From the NCBI GenBank assembly GCA_029204225.1, contig MU831902.1:1-64000 (forward strand): 64,000 nucleotides of DNA. Direction: 5' to 3'. Both the position numbers and the translations under genes were made by a program. This DNA comes from Diphasiastrum complanatum (taxonomy: Eukaryota; Streptophyta; Lycopodiopsida; Lycopodiales; Lycopodiaceae). Shown here one piece after another: positions 54,833 through 64,000 of this stretch. How positions within the stretch are numbered: the stretch's first letter is position 1; each line of letters begins with the position of its first letter. The notes under the pieces were generated by a model that saw only the letters and a list, made by a program, of their open reading frames with translations, did no database searches and was not told the origin of the DNA.

Positions 54833-55099
54833 TGTGTTGAAAAGAGGTGATGAAAAGATAGGTTGAATAAAAAAAATTCAAACGACAACAATTAAAACTT
54901 ATCGTGTGTAGCAGAATAAACTATCGTTCTCTTTCTCTATGCATGACTACGCCTATCAATTTTAAACAAAACAAAAGTGATAGAAATCACATTCAATGTT
55001 ATAGTAACTAACTTTGAAATCATTAGTACTACAATGATTACGTAGCCAAACATTAAAGCATTGAATTATCAGACAAATAATTAGTCGCGAAGAATTACA
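54833..55099 (-). repeat. Copia-3d: LTR end fragment
   Basis: TGTGTTGAAAAGAGGTG at 54833 and the following 260 bp match the first part (plus strand) of the Copia-3a LTR, i.e. the 3' end of the LTR in minus orientation, including ACTACGCCTATCAATTTT. It breaks off at ATTACAG near 55099. Confidence 0.85.
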
Positions 55100-55328
55100 G
55101 ATGCCTTGGTCCTAACCATTGAGCTTTTCTGGGTCCACGAACATTTCTTCTTCGTGTTCGGGTATCCTTTAGTTTGACCGTCGTCTTCGGGTCTTCACTC
55201 CTTGAAGCTTTGGTCTTCGTGTTCGGGGAGCTCCCTTGCGTTTCTGCGAGCTTGAGTTCTAAATCTAGCAAAGATTTGTGGTGCAAAACATATTGTTTCT
55301 TCACTATTCGTCTCAATAGAATAGAATT
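55100..55328. other. Short unassigned segment
   Basis: Contains two copies of TCTTCGTGTTCGGG and a minus-strand open frame rich in Lys, Arg and Thr. Nothing recognised; it could be integrase-flanking sequence of the next element. Confidence 0.35.
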
Positions 55329-56060
55329 GTGCTAAGGAAGAATCAAACGCTACTAAACTCAACTAGATCTATGCTACATCAAGCGCACTTACTTTCGAAG
55401 TTTTGGGCAGAAGCTAATGCCATAGCCTGTTATGTACAGAATAGATCCAACACAAAAGTCATCGATAACAAAACTCCTTATCAAGTATGGCATGGACACA
55501 AGCCATCTAAAAACCTTTGGTTATATATGTTTTGTTCAAATAGCTTAGGAAGAAACTGGACCAGAGGTTGAATAAATGTATTTTCATTGGCTATCATGAT
55601 GTACATAAAGCTTATAAAGTTTATGATCCATGTAGTATTTGTTTCTAGGGATGTAATCTTCAAAGAAGATACATTTTACAACTTCAAACAACCATTGACA
55701 GATGATGTTGTGTCATTTCATCCTATTCTACACAACATAAAATCTTTCACTCATGATATTTCTTCTACAGAACCTGTAGCTATTGCTACAGAAGTCGAGC
55801 AGCCAGCAGCACCAGTCGAAGGACCAGATCAAGCTAGCTTGAGCAAATATGGAGAAATTCAAGAAGAGACACCATTACAATCTGGTCAACCTAATGTTCG
55901 AAGATCCTTGAAAATCCGAGCAGTTCTTGAGAGGTATACACCTCAATCTTTTTGGACTTCGTCAGAAGATCCAAAAATCCTAGCCGAAGCAATTAACTCT
56001 AAGAATGCTGTGAAGTGACAAGAAGCAATGGAAAGAGAGTACAAAGGGCTAAAGTTAGGG
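55329..56060 (+). pseudogene. Copia integrase C-terminus and linker fragment
   Basis: The frame at 55329-55571 has LLSKFWAEANAIACYVQNRS and IDNKTPYQVWHGHKPS, the integrase core end; after a frameshift 55587-56018 reads FVSRDVIFKEDTFYNF, an acidic linker and ERYTPQSFWTSSEDP. It stops at the start of RT (QEAMEREYKGLK). It differs from the other families in the window. Confidence 0.78.
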
Positions 56061-57308
56061 TTAGGATGAGCTTAGGGTTATGGTAAAGTTTAGGTCACCA
56101 AATCACAAGTCCAACGGTGGGGTTGGCCTTGTTAAACTCTTTAAACTCAAACATATCAATTCAGACAGTGGATTCCCTCTTTAAAAAATATGAAGAGTTT
56201 AGGGCTAATGTTAGTACAAAAGGTAAAATTTAGCTCAACTACCTTGGGATTTTTTTATGGTAGTCAATTTTGCCAAAGGCCATGCTTGTAACGTGCCAAG
56301 GCCACTTTAAAAACTTTAAGGAGGACACCCACCCACCTCCCGTGTAATATTTAAGGGCCCACGACATGGCATAACTCATCATTGCCTCCTCATTTTCTAC
56401 CTTCAAACTCTTTGGCTCTCATTATTGGCATTCCTTGCATTCTATTGATAATAGCATACATGCGACAGTTCCTCTATGCTCATCATATCTTGAGGGACTA
56501 GTGCATCAAGACTTTTGTTGAGGTAAGGAATAATTTTCATTCAATCTTCCTTGCAGTGCTTGAATTTTTGTATATTTCAATTTAAAATTTGTAACTTGAC
56601 TCATATTTTTTCTAAGGACCCATGCTCAACATAAGTTGAGAGCGGAACAATGTTGAATGAGCATTGGTCGAAAGAAGACCTATGCCTAGCATAAACATCA
56701 AAGGAGTGCAAAGACAAATCTACAAAGTTGAAAACTTGTTTGGAAGAAAATGAGATGTTCAAGAAGGAGATCCAAACGTTGAAATCCTCTTTGCGTCATT
56801 TTACAACTAGTAATGATGCATTTTAATCCATGCGTATCTCATATTGTCTCTTGTTAAAGATATGGATGTGTTCAACAAAAAGGTCAGAAGCAACAAGAGA
56901 AAAAGATTGGTAACCAAGGATATATGTGATCTATCATCCAGAGGAGGTTATCAAAAAAGATGAATCTGTGCATTCAAGTAAGTTATAGCTTATTTGGTTT
57001 GATATTGCTTGAACTTTCTGATTCAATCATAATCACTAGTTTTGTTATTTATTAAATTCAACTTTCTGTTGATTTGTCTATTATGTTGTTGTGAATACTA
57101 TGACTGTCCTAATCTCTACTAACATTTTTATGAACATTATGTTTGCAATGCAGATCAACATTGGTTGTTGAAGACCATCCATTGGAAACTCACTAGGTTC
57201 TATTTTGATTTCTAAATCTATGAAATCAATGTTAAACAATAACAAAATGAAAAAGATTAAGTCTTCAGTTACTGATAACATTATGAATGAAATTGAAAAA
57301 ATATTGGA
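56061..57308 (+). other. Gene-like sequence left of Copia-1
   Basis: Several coding-like stretches on the plus strand: a coiled-coil-like frame near 56698-56825 (ECKDKSTKLKTCLEENEMF, KKEIQTLKSSLRH); a stretch ending HPEEVIKKDESVHS before a CAA|GTAAGT donor at 56978; and an open frame 57172-57308 that leads into the Copia-1 insertion site. There are donor-like sites at 56523 (GAG|GTAAGG) and 56978. In-frame stops occur in the first two stretches. I do not recognise the protein. Probably part of a host gene or an old duplicate. Confidence 0.4.
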
Positions 57309-57964
57309 TGTGAAAATTGTCAACATTTCCTAGCTAGTTTGAGGTCTAAATTGGCTAAAATTGTAAATAGTTTTGGTTCTGGAGTTTCACACCTGTGAAC
57401 AAGGCCACAATGTTTTTATTTACTGTATTTTTTCAGTATGATGAAGTTTCAAACTTCATACCCTTCAAAATGAGACCATTTTGATGTATTTTGGTCATAT
57501 AAGCCATTTTTTAGCTATTTTTCCTATATAGGGAATATCTAGGGTCAAGTACCTTCTAGAGAGAGGAGAGAGAGTCATCTTCCTCATCCATAAATAGTAG
57601 GGAAGTCGTGGAGAACAGGTTGGAGAAACCTTTTGTATGCTTCATTGAGATCAATAGATCATTGTCATTGTTTCTTCCTCCATTGAGAGCATTGTTGTGT
57701 GTATTGTCTTCAAGCTATTGTGTATGATCTTAGGTGCTTTACAAAAGTGGTAGGCTGATGTATTATGGACTGTATAATGCTATTTTGGGCCGCACTTGAT
57801 GTTTATGGAAGTTTCCATTTGTGATAAATGCTTTTTGATCAAGTTCTTTGCATTCTAGGTAGCATAGAATGTGTTGTCAATTCCTAGCTTATGTAGTTTG
57901 GAGTGCAAGCATTCAAGCCAATGATCTTGGAGTTTAGATCCACTTAGGATCTGTATTTTTCACA
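57309..57964 (+). repeat. Copia-1 5' LTR (656 bp)
   Basis: TGTGAAAATTG to TTTTTCACA. Contains TTCACACCTGTGAA at 57386-57399, where the 3' LTR has the perfect palindrome with CACGTG. CCATAAATAGTAGG near 57589 is a plausible TATA box, so the transcript would begin about 30 bp downstream. Confidence 0.96.
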
Positions 57965-57976
57965 TGGTATCAGAGC
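57965..57976 (+). other. Copia-1 primer-binding site
   Basis: TGGTATCAGAGC directly after the 5' LTR, matching the 3' end of initiator methionine tRNA. Confidence 0.95.
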
Positions 57977-59136
57977 TGGTTGGCTTCTATTTACAATAAG
58001 TATTCCATTTTTGGTGATATTTGGATGTTTGATCAAGTTCTAGCATGATTTTGCATTGCTTTGTTGATCAAATCTTACTAACCTTTGTTTTGTGAGTTGA
58101 ACTTGTGGATCAAAAGCATATTTCAGGTCTATTGAAGATCAGAGGCTGAAAAGAAACTATTTTGGATCAGATCATAACACCTAATCATTTGTGATTGTGA
58201 GGCTTGTGCATATTCAATACTAACAATGTTCTTTTCAATCCTATTGTTGACAATCTCCATTCTTGGATGAACACTCTCCTTAAGTGGATGAAACTTCTCC
58301 TTAAGTGGATGACAAATGCTCTTTTGAGTGAGTTGTAATTCTCCTAAAGGCTGAGCAAAGCTCCCATTTGGATGAAAGATCCCCTTTTTTGGGTGAACAT
58401 ATTGTAAGCTCCATTGTGAAGAGCATATTGTAAAGATTGTCATCAATTTTGGCATAAATTTTGGTGTACTTTGTTGAGCATGTAAGTAACTCTCCTTATG
58501 TAATTTGATTGGAGCATTTGCTGGAAGGTGTTAACCATTATGCAAGTGTGTTTTCAGGTTCTTAACAGGTTGAGGAACATTCTCATGTGAAGTGATCTTA
58601 GATCTACATCTAAACACCAAGATTTGACAAGATAGTGAAGCTAGTCTTGTGATTCACTAAGTGTGCTCATTCATTCACCTCTAAATCTTGTATTTATCAC
58701 TTGCTGGAGTTTATAAACTTTTAGAAGTGTGGTTTACATGTGGTTTTACAGGTTGAATCAATATCTTAGTGTGTTGATCATATGTTGATCAAGTTTGTTC
58801 ATTACTAGGTAATCTTGGCATCCTAGTTTTGGGTATTTTCTAAGAATGCAAGTAACTCTTCACACCATAACTTGATTTGGTCACTTGCTGGAAAGTTTGA
58901 GAGCTTAAGCAAGAGTGTGTTCAGGTTGGTTTGATTTTGTAATCCATTCTTAGTGTGTGCAAAGTGTTGCATGTGTTTCAATCTTCCTTTCTATGCTTGG
59001 AAACCATCTAGGTTCAAGATAGAAGTGTTTTAGGGTCCTAAATCTTCATAGATCTCTTTATCTATCATTTGTTGAGAGAAAAGTGAGTGCTAAGTGCTTT
59101 AGGACAGAACCTAAAAGTTGAAGAAACATTAGAATC
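57977..59136 (+). other. Copia-1 untranslated leader
   Basis: Non-coding, with internal repetition: TCCTTAAGTGGATGA occurs twice near 58278 and 58301, and a diverged unit of about 180 bp (TTGCTGGA ... AAGTGTGxTT ... CAGGTT) recurs at about 58510, 58700 and 58868. The leader normally carries dimerisation and packaging signals. Confidence 0.75.
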
Positions 59137-62100
59137 ATGGCTTCCAATGGTGGGATCATGCTAGAGTCTAGTGAAAGGTTGAGTTCATCAAACTACTCTA
59201 CTTGGAAAGTGAGGATGGAGTCCTTACTTGAGTTGAATGAACTCATGGACATAGTTGCAGAAATTGAAGAGAGACCTCTCACACTTCAAGAGCAACAAAG
59301 GTTTGATAAGAAGGCCAAAAGGGCTCTTCATATCATTAAAATGAATGTTACAAATGAACTTCTCAAGGAAGTTGGAAAGTGTCAAAGTGCAAGTGAGGCA
59401 TGGAATGCCTTAAAGAAGCTCTTTGAATCAAAGTCCACATCTAGGGTATTGACCGTAAGGAGACAAATATTTTCTAGTAGGCAAAGAGAGGGTGAAAGTG
59501 CTCATGCATTTATCTTGAGAGTTAAGTCCCTAAGTGATGATTTAGCATGCATTGATGAGAACATAAAAGATGGTGAAATAGTCCAAGTTATGTTGAATGG
59601 TTTGCTAAATGAACATGCTAACCTTGTGCAAAGTTTTGCCATTCAAAGAGTCTTGCCAAGTGTGGTTGACTTGCAAGAAATCTTATTGGCTGAAGAACAT
59701 AGGTTGCAATCAAAGCTTGATGGTGCATCCTTGCAAGGTGGAGGTGAAGAGGCTTTCTTCACAAAAGGCAAATTCAAGGGCAAAGGTAAAGGCAAAGGGA
59801 AATGGTCCAAAGGTGGTAACTTTGATCATGATGATCACTCTTCCTCTTCCTCTTCTACTAAGAACAATAAGTCAAAGTTCAAGTGCTTTTATTGTGGGAT
59901 AAAAGGTCATTTTGCAAATGAATGTTATAAGAAGAAAAGAGAGCAAGGAGAGAGGCAAGGAAATCTTACAATAGATGAGGAAGAACATAACACATGTGAA
60001 TCACTTGTTATGACTTCAAGTTTGTTAGCCAACATAGATGATAATGATCCTTGGTGGATTGATAGTGGAGCCTCATCTCACATGACAAGACATAAGGAAT
60101 ACTTTACATCCTTATTGTCTTATGAGGGAGAAGGTAACATCATCTACACTGCAAATGATGGTCAATGTGACATCAAAGGCATAGGCACTATTCCTATTTC
60201 CCTTTCAACAAATAGGAAAGCAAATCTTGAAAATGTTTTGTACATTCCTTCAATCACTAAGAATTTGCTTAGTGTAAGTCAAATGATTGACAAAGGACTT
60301 GATGTGGAGTTCATTGGAGATGCATGTTTGATAAGTAAATGTGGATCCTTGATTGCTCAAGGTAGGAGGCATGGTAAACTTTTCAAGCTTGATGCATGTG
60401 TGATCTCTAATCATGAAGGATGTATGGCTAGGGAGCAATTGACAAACCAAGAAGTTTGGCACAAGAGGTTGGGCCATCCCAACTTCAAATCTTTGGAGGT
60501 AATGGCAAAGAAAGAGCTTGTTCTTGGTCTCCCTAAAAGTCTTGTTGCAAACAATAGTGTTTGTGAACATTGTGCCTTGTCCAAATCTCATAGACTTGCT
60601 TATTCTAGATCTACTTCTAGATCTAAAGAAGCTTTTCAACTTGTGCATTCTGATATTCATTCTTCTAGTACAACTAGCAATGGTGGGGCAAAGATGTATG
60701 CAACTTTCATTGATGACTTTAGTAGGTATACTTGGATCTATCTTCTTAAAAGTAAGGATGAAGTGTTTGCTGCATTTGTCAAGTTCAAGAATGAAATGGA
60801 AAACCAATTCAATACAAAGATCAAATGCTTAAGATCTGATAATGGAGGGAAATACACCTCAAATAGGTTCAAAGACTTTTGTATAGCACATGGGATTAAG
60901 AGGGAGATGTCTAGTCCTAGGACTCCACAACAGAATGGAGTGGCCGAGAGGAAGAATAGAACCCTTTCTGAATGTGCCAAGGCAATGAGACTACATGCTA
61001 ATCTTGCTAAGTCTTTTTGGGGGGAAGCTTTAGCATGTGCTAACTATCTATGTAATAGATGGACAAGTGCTTCCTTGGATGGTAAAACTCCTCATGAGGT
61101 TCTTTATGGTAGAAGGCCGAGTGTCAAGCATTGTAGGATCTTTGGATGTACATGTTTTGTCAATATCACACTTGATGATAGAACTAAAGAAGATCCTTCA
61201 TCAAAGAAGGGTGTGTTTGTTGGCTATAGTGAAGTAAGCAAGGCTTACAAAGTGTACATTCCTTCTACAAAGAAAGTTGTCATAAGTAGGGATGTCATCT
61301 TTCATGAAGAGAATGTTTCCAATGTTGTTGATGTTGATGTTGATGTGCCTACTAATCATCATGATGTGCAAGATGTCTTGGATGAAGATGGAGATGCCAC
61401 TCCAAAGCAAACTTCAAGGAAGACTCAAAGGCAAAGGGCTAAGCCATCAAGGCTAACCTATGATGAAAAAGGAAAGCAAGTGGTGGACAACTCTAACTTT
61501 GCTTTTCTTACCTCTTTTGATGAACCAACTTGTGTAGGTGAAGCAATTCAAAAGAAGGAATGGATCCAAGCCATGGATCATGAGCATCAAGCACTCATCA
61601 AAAGCAACACATGGAGGTTGGTAAAGCTTCCAAAGGACAAGAAGGCAATTGGTTGTAAGTGGATCTTCAAGATCAAGACAAATCAAGATGGATCAATCAA
61701 CAAGTACAAGGCAAGGTTGGTGGCAAAGGGGTATGCTCAAGAATATGGTATTGACTATGATGAGACCTTTGCACCCGTGGCAAAGATGGTAACTATTCGA
61801 ATCCTAATCTCTCTTGCAACTCTTTATGATTGGGATATGTGGCAAATGGATGTTACTAATGCCTTCTTGAATGGTGATCTTGAAGAAGATATTTACATGG
61901 AGCAACCCGAGGGCTATGTTTCACATGATGAGCCTAATCATGTGTGCTATCTCCAAAAGAGTTTGTATGGGCTAAAGCAAGCACCAAGGAGTTGGTATGC
62001 TAAGCTCAATTCCTTCTTACTTTCTCAAAACTTTGTTATGAGTGAGTATGATCATTCTCTCTACTTTAGATTGAATGAAAATGATATCACTTTACTTTTG

Positions 62101-63090
62101 ATCTATGTTGATGACATTATCTTAAGTGGTGGTAACAATCTAGATATAGATGAAATCAAGATGGCACTCAAAAGAGAGTTTGAAATTCAAGATCTTGGTA
62201 AACTTCATTATATCTTAGGAATAGAGATTATTAGAACTTCTAAATCTACATTCATATGTCAAGAAAAGTATGTTAACTCTATTCTAAAAAGGTTTCATAT
62301 GGAAGATTGTAAAGTTGTTTCTACTCCTATGGAATCAAATGTAAAGCTAACTACAAGAAGTAATGAAAGATCCTTCAAGGACATTACTCTCTATAGAAAG
62401 CTAATAGGATCTCTTATATGGTTAACCATCACAAGACCTGATCTAAGCTTTGTGGTTGGTAAACTAAGTCAATTTATGCAAGATCCTAGTGAGGCTCATT
62501 GGAAGCTAGGAAAGAGAGTACTTAGATACATCTCGGGATCTAGAGATTTTGGCATCTTGTATGGAGGTACTACACCTAACCTTTGTGGATTTTCAGATTC
62601 AGATTTTGCAGGTGATCAAATGGATAGGAAGTCAACAAGTGCCTTTGCAATCTATCTTGGAGATGGAGTGGTCTCATGGCTATCAAAGAAGCAACCAACT
62701 ATCTCTCTATCTTCCACCGAAGCCGAGTACAAGGCATTAACAACATGCACCAAGGAGATTCTTTGGATCAAGAGGATGTTATTGGATCTTCACTTGCTGG
62801 AACCAGAGAAGACTCCAATCATACTTTGTGATAACCTTTCAGCCCAAAGCTTGGCAAGCAATCCTGTTTTTCATGCAAGGAGCAAGCACATTGAGATTGC
62901 TCACCATTTTGTGAGAGATCAAGTCATTGCCAAAGAGGTGGAGCTTCAACATGTCTCTTCAAAGGAGTGTGTGGCTGATATCTTCACCAAACCATTGGGA
63001 AAGGACCTATATTTAATGCATAGATCTAATCTTGGAATGTGCTCAAAGACTATGTTGAAACTAGCATCCAATGTTGAAGAGGGAGTGTGA
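59137..63090 (+). CDS. Copia-1 gag-pol polyprotein, 1317 residues
   Basis: One uninterrupted frame. Gag: about 1-290, with STWKVRMESLLELNELMDIV and the zinc knuckle CFYCGIKGHFANEC (Cys250, Cys253, His258, Cys263). Protease: WWIDSGASSHM, catalytic Asp309. Integrase: zinc region (His442/447, Cys476/479), core Asp506 (HSDIH), Asp568 (RSDNGG) and Glu604 (AERKNR), a D-D-35-E spacing; position 572 is Lys where GGEY is usual. RT: first catalytic Asp905 (MDVTNAFLNGDL) and YVDD at 990-993. RNase H: Asp1154/1156 region (FSDSDFAGD), Glu1195 (STEAEY), Asp1232 (CDNLSAQ). The ATG at 59137 lies at the first conserved gag block. The stop TGA (63088-63090) lies inside the 3' LTR. No frameshift separates gag and pol, as in plant Copia elements generally. 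Likely functional. Confidence 0.97.
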   Translation: MASNGGIMLESSERLSSSNYSTWKVRMESLLELNELMDIVAEIEERPLTLQEQQRFDKKAKRALHIIKMNVTNELLKEVGKCQSASEAWNALKKLFESKSTSRVLTVRRQIFSSRQREGESAHAFILRVKSLSDDLACIDENIKDGEIVQVMLNGLLNEHANLVQSFAIQRVLPSVVDLQEILLAEEHRLQSKLDGASLQGGGEEAFFTKGKFKGKGKGKGKWSKGGNFDHDDHSSSSSSTKNNKSKFKCFYCGIKGHFANECYKKKREQGERQGNLTIDEEEHNTCESLVMTSSLLANIDDNDPWWIDSGASSHMTRHKEYFTSLLSYEGEGNIIYTANDGQCDIKGIGTIPISLSTNRKANLENVLYIPSITKNLLSVSQMIDKGLDVEFIGDACLISKCGSLIAQGRRHGKLFKLDACVISNHEGCMAREQLTNQEVWHKRLGHPNFKSLEVMAKKELVLGLPKSLVANNSVCEHCALSKSHRLAYSRSTSRSKEAFQLVHSDIHSSSTTSNGGAKMYATFIDDFSRYTWIYLLKSKDEVFAAFVKFKNEMENQFNTKIKCLRSDNGGKYTSNRFKDFCIAHGIKREMSSPRTPQQNGVAERKNRTLSECAKAMRLHANLAKSFWGEALACANYLCNRWTSASLDGKTPHEVLYGRRPSVKHCRIFGCTCFVNITLDDRTKEDPSSKKGVFVGYSEVSKAYKVYIPSTKKVVISRDVIFHEENVSNVVDVDVDVPTNHHDVQDVLDEDGDATPKQTSRKTQRQRAKPSRLTYDEKGKQVVDNSNFAFLTSFDEPTCVGEAIQKKEWIQAMDHEHQALIKSNTWRLVKLPKDKKAIGCKWIFKIKTNQDGSINKYKARLVAKGYAQEYGIDYDETFAPVAKMVTIRILISLATLYDWDMWQMDVTNAFLNGDLEEDIYMEQPEGYVSHDEPNHVCYLQKSLYGLKQAPRSWYAKLNSFLLSQNFVMSEYDHSLYFRLNENDITLLLIYVDDIILSGGNNLDIDEIKMALKREFEIQDLGKLHYILGIEIIRTSKSTFICQEKYVNSILKRFHMEDCKVVSTPMESNVKLTTRSNERSFKDITLYRKLIGSLIWLTITRPDLSFVVGKLSQFMQDPSEAHWKLGKRVLRYISGSRDFGILYGGTTPNLCGFSDSDFAGDQMDRKSTSAFAIYLGDGVVSWLSKKQPTISLSSTEAEYKALTTCTKEILWIKRMLLDLHLLEPEKTPIILCDNLSAQSLASNPVFHARSKHIEIAHHFVRDQVIAKEVELQHVSSKECVADIFTKPLGKDLYLMHRSNLGMCSKTMLKLASNVEEGV
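63076..63085 (+). other. Copia-1 polypurine tract
   Basis: GAAGAGGGAG immediately before the 3' LTR, primer for plus-strand DNA synthesis; it also codes for the last residues of the polyprotein. Confidence 0.88.
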
Positions 63091-63741
63091 AAATTGTCAA
63101 CATTTCCTAGCTAGTTTGAGGTCTAAATTGGCTAAAATTGTAAATAGTTTTGGTTCTGGAGTTTCACACGTGTGAACAAGGCCACAATGTTTTTATTTAC
63201 TGTATTTTTTCAGTATGATGAAGTGTCAAACTTCATACCCTTCAAAATGAGACCATTTTGATGTATTTTGGTCATATAAGCCATTTTTTAGCTATTTTTC
63301 CTATATAGGGAATATCTAGGGTCAAGTACCTTCTAGAGAGAGGAGAGAGAGTCATCTTCCTCATCCATAAATAGTAGGGAAGTCGTGGAGAACAGGTTGG
63401 AGAAACCTTTTGTATGCTTCATTGAGATCAATAGATCATTGTCATTGTTTCTTCCTCCATTGAGAGCATTGTTGTGTGTATTGTCTTCAAGCTATTGTGT
63501 ATGATCTTAGGTGCTTTACAAAAGTGGTAGGCTGATGTATTATGGACTGTATAATGCTATTTTGGGCCGCACTTGATGTTTATGGAAGTTTCCATTTGTG
63601 ATAAATGCTTTTTGATCAAGTTCTTTGCATTCTAGGTAGCATAGAATGTGTTGCCAATTCCTAGCTTATGTAGTTTGGAGTGCAAGCATTCAAGCCAATG
63701 ATCTTGGAGTTTAGATCCACTTAGGATCTGTATTTTTCACA
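63086..63741 (+). repeat. Copia-1 3' LTR (656 bp)
   Basis: Same ends and length as the 5' LTR. Carries the perfect palindrome TTCACACGTGTGAA at 63163-63176. Confidence 0.96.
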
Positions 63742-63746
63742 TTGGA

Positions 63747-64000
63747 CACTACATTGGTTCAGGGGACAAGTGATTTTTCTAGCATCAGTACAGAAGCATA
63801 TGCAACAATGTTTAAAATGATAAAGGAGGCATTTGCACAGGTGAGTATTAAAAAGTTTCCAATCCCACGACCATTTCATCTTTCTTTAAAAAGACATGTT
63901 AAACCAAGGTATGCAGACAATAGTTGGTAATCCATCTCATATCAATGAAGTGTATTGGTCGAAAGGAGATTGTCTAGCATATAGCAATTCCAACAATTTA
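63747..64000 (+). pseudogene. Exon continuation right of Copia-1, unrecognised gene
   Basis: The frame open at 57172-57308 continues after the target duplication at 63747 in the same phase to 63840 (GTSDFSSISTEAYATMF, MIKEAFAQ). There a consensus donor CAG|GTGAGT starts a 76-bp intron (63841-63916) with acceptor GTATGCAG. The next exon begins phase 0 at 63917 (GNPSHINEVYWSKGDCLAYS) and is open to the window end. The coherent frame, donor and acceptor suggest a real host gene interrupted by Copia-1. The protein is not recognised. Read as one exon without splicing, the frame would stop at 63930. Confidence 0.5.

Larger units (their letters stand above)
57309..63741 (+). mobile_element. Copia-1: complete, probably young Ty1/Copia retrotransposon
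   Basis: Order: LTR (57309-57964), primer site (57965-57976), leader of 1.16 kb, polyprotein (59137-63090), polypurine tract (about 63076-63085), LTR (63086-63741). Both LTRs are 656 bp with TGTGAAAA...TTTTCACA ends and differ at three positions by eye (57392 C/G, a T/G in GAAG(T/G)TTC-type context, and GT(T/C)AATT). TTGGA at 57304-57308 and 63742-63746 is the 5-bp target duplication. All parts needed for autonomous transposition are present. Confidence 0.97.

Noticed and set aside
56051-56090. Interstitial telomere repeat
   Set aside because: Only about two TTAGGG-like units with imperfect spacing; too short to support telomeric origin.

Overview
This is nuclear DNA of a land plant, probably a vascular plant with a large, repeat-rich genome. 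It is AT-rich, has plant-type introns, one intact plant-specific glycerol-3-phosphate acyltransferase (GPAT) gene, and otherwise mostly retrotransposons, the majority of them Ty1/Copia. I cannot name the species. No bacterial operon, CRISPR array, rRNA gene or functional tRNA gene is visible.

Layout. 1-3.3 kb: remains of a CACTA (En/Spm) TNP2 transposase gene on +, split by a tiny tRNA-derived insertion with a 14-bp target duplication, then a cluster of short palindromes. 3.3-8.9 kb: three decayed Copia pieces (Copia-2a on -, two unrelated fragments on +). 9.2-11.6 kb: the GPAT gene (TATA box, two coding exons, possible polyadenylation signal). 11.6-16.9 kb: Copia-6 (5' LTR, gag, part of protease), a minus-strand LTR with its primer-binding site, and a GC-rich nested inverted repeat. 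16.9-23.5 kb: Copia-3a and Copia-4a, both on -. 23.5-28.1 kb: two half elements of one family in opposite orientation (2b on +, 2c on -) and a 25-bp minisatellite. 28.4-32.3 kb: a dead Ty3/Gypsy element on -. 32.3-38.2 kb: Copia-5 on -, split inside its protease catalytic motif by Copia-3b, a deletion derivative with both LTRs and a perfect 5-bp target duplication. 38.2-42.6 kb: Copia-3c, a Copia RNase H fragment and Copia-4c. 42.6-47.5 kb: unassigned DNA, an unrecognised gene-like region with one good intron, and a second CACTA transposase remnant on -. 47.5-54.8 kb: Copia-7 (5' LTR and gag) joined to a 5-kb LTR element without coding sequence (LARD-like). 54.8-57.3 kb: LTR and integrase scraps, then gene-like sequence. 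57.3-63.7 kb: Copia-1, complete, with two 656-bp LTRs differing at three visible positions, matching TTGGA target duplications and an uninterrupted 1317-residue polyprotein. 63.7-64 kb: the continuation of the sequence Copia-1 interrupted, with a good splice donor and acceptor.

Only two loci look able to work: the GPAT gene (extracellular lipid polymer or related lipid synthesis at the ER) and Copia-1 (autonomous retrotransposition). Everything else is a layered record of insertion, internal deletion and rearrangement. I did not find a clearly new biological system. The most useful leads are the young Copia-1 inside an apparent exon, the repeat-number variation in Copia-3 LTRs, the regulatory-like motif clusters in several LTRs, the GC-rich foldback at 16.4 kb and the non-coding LTR element.
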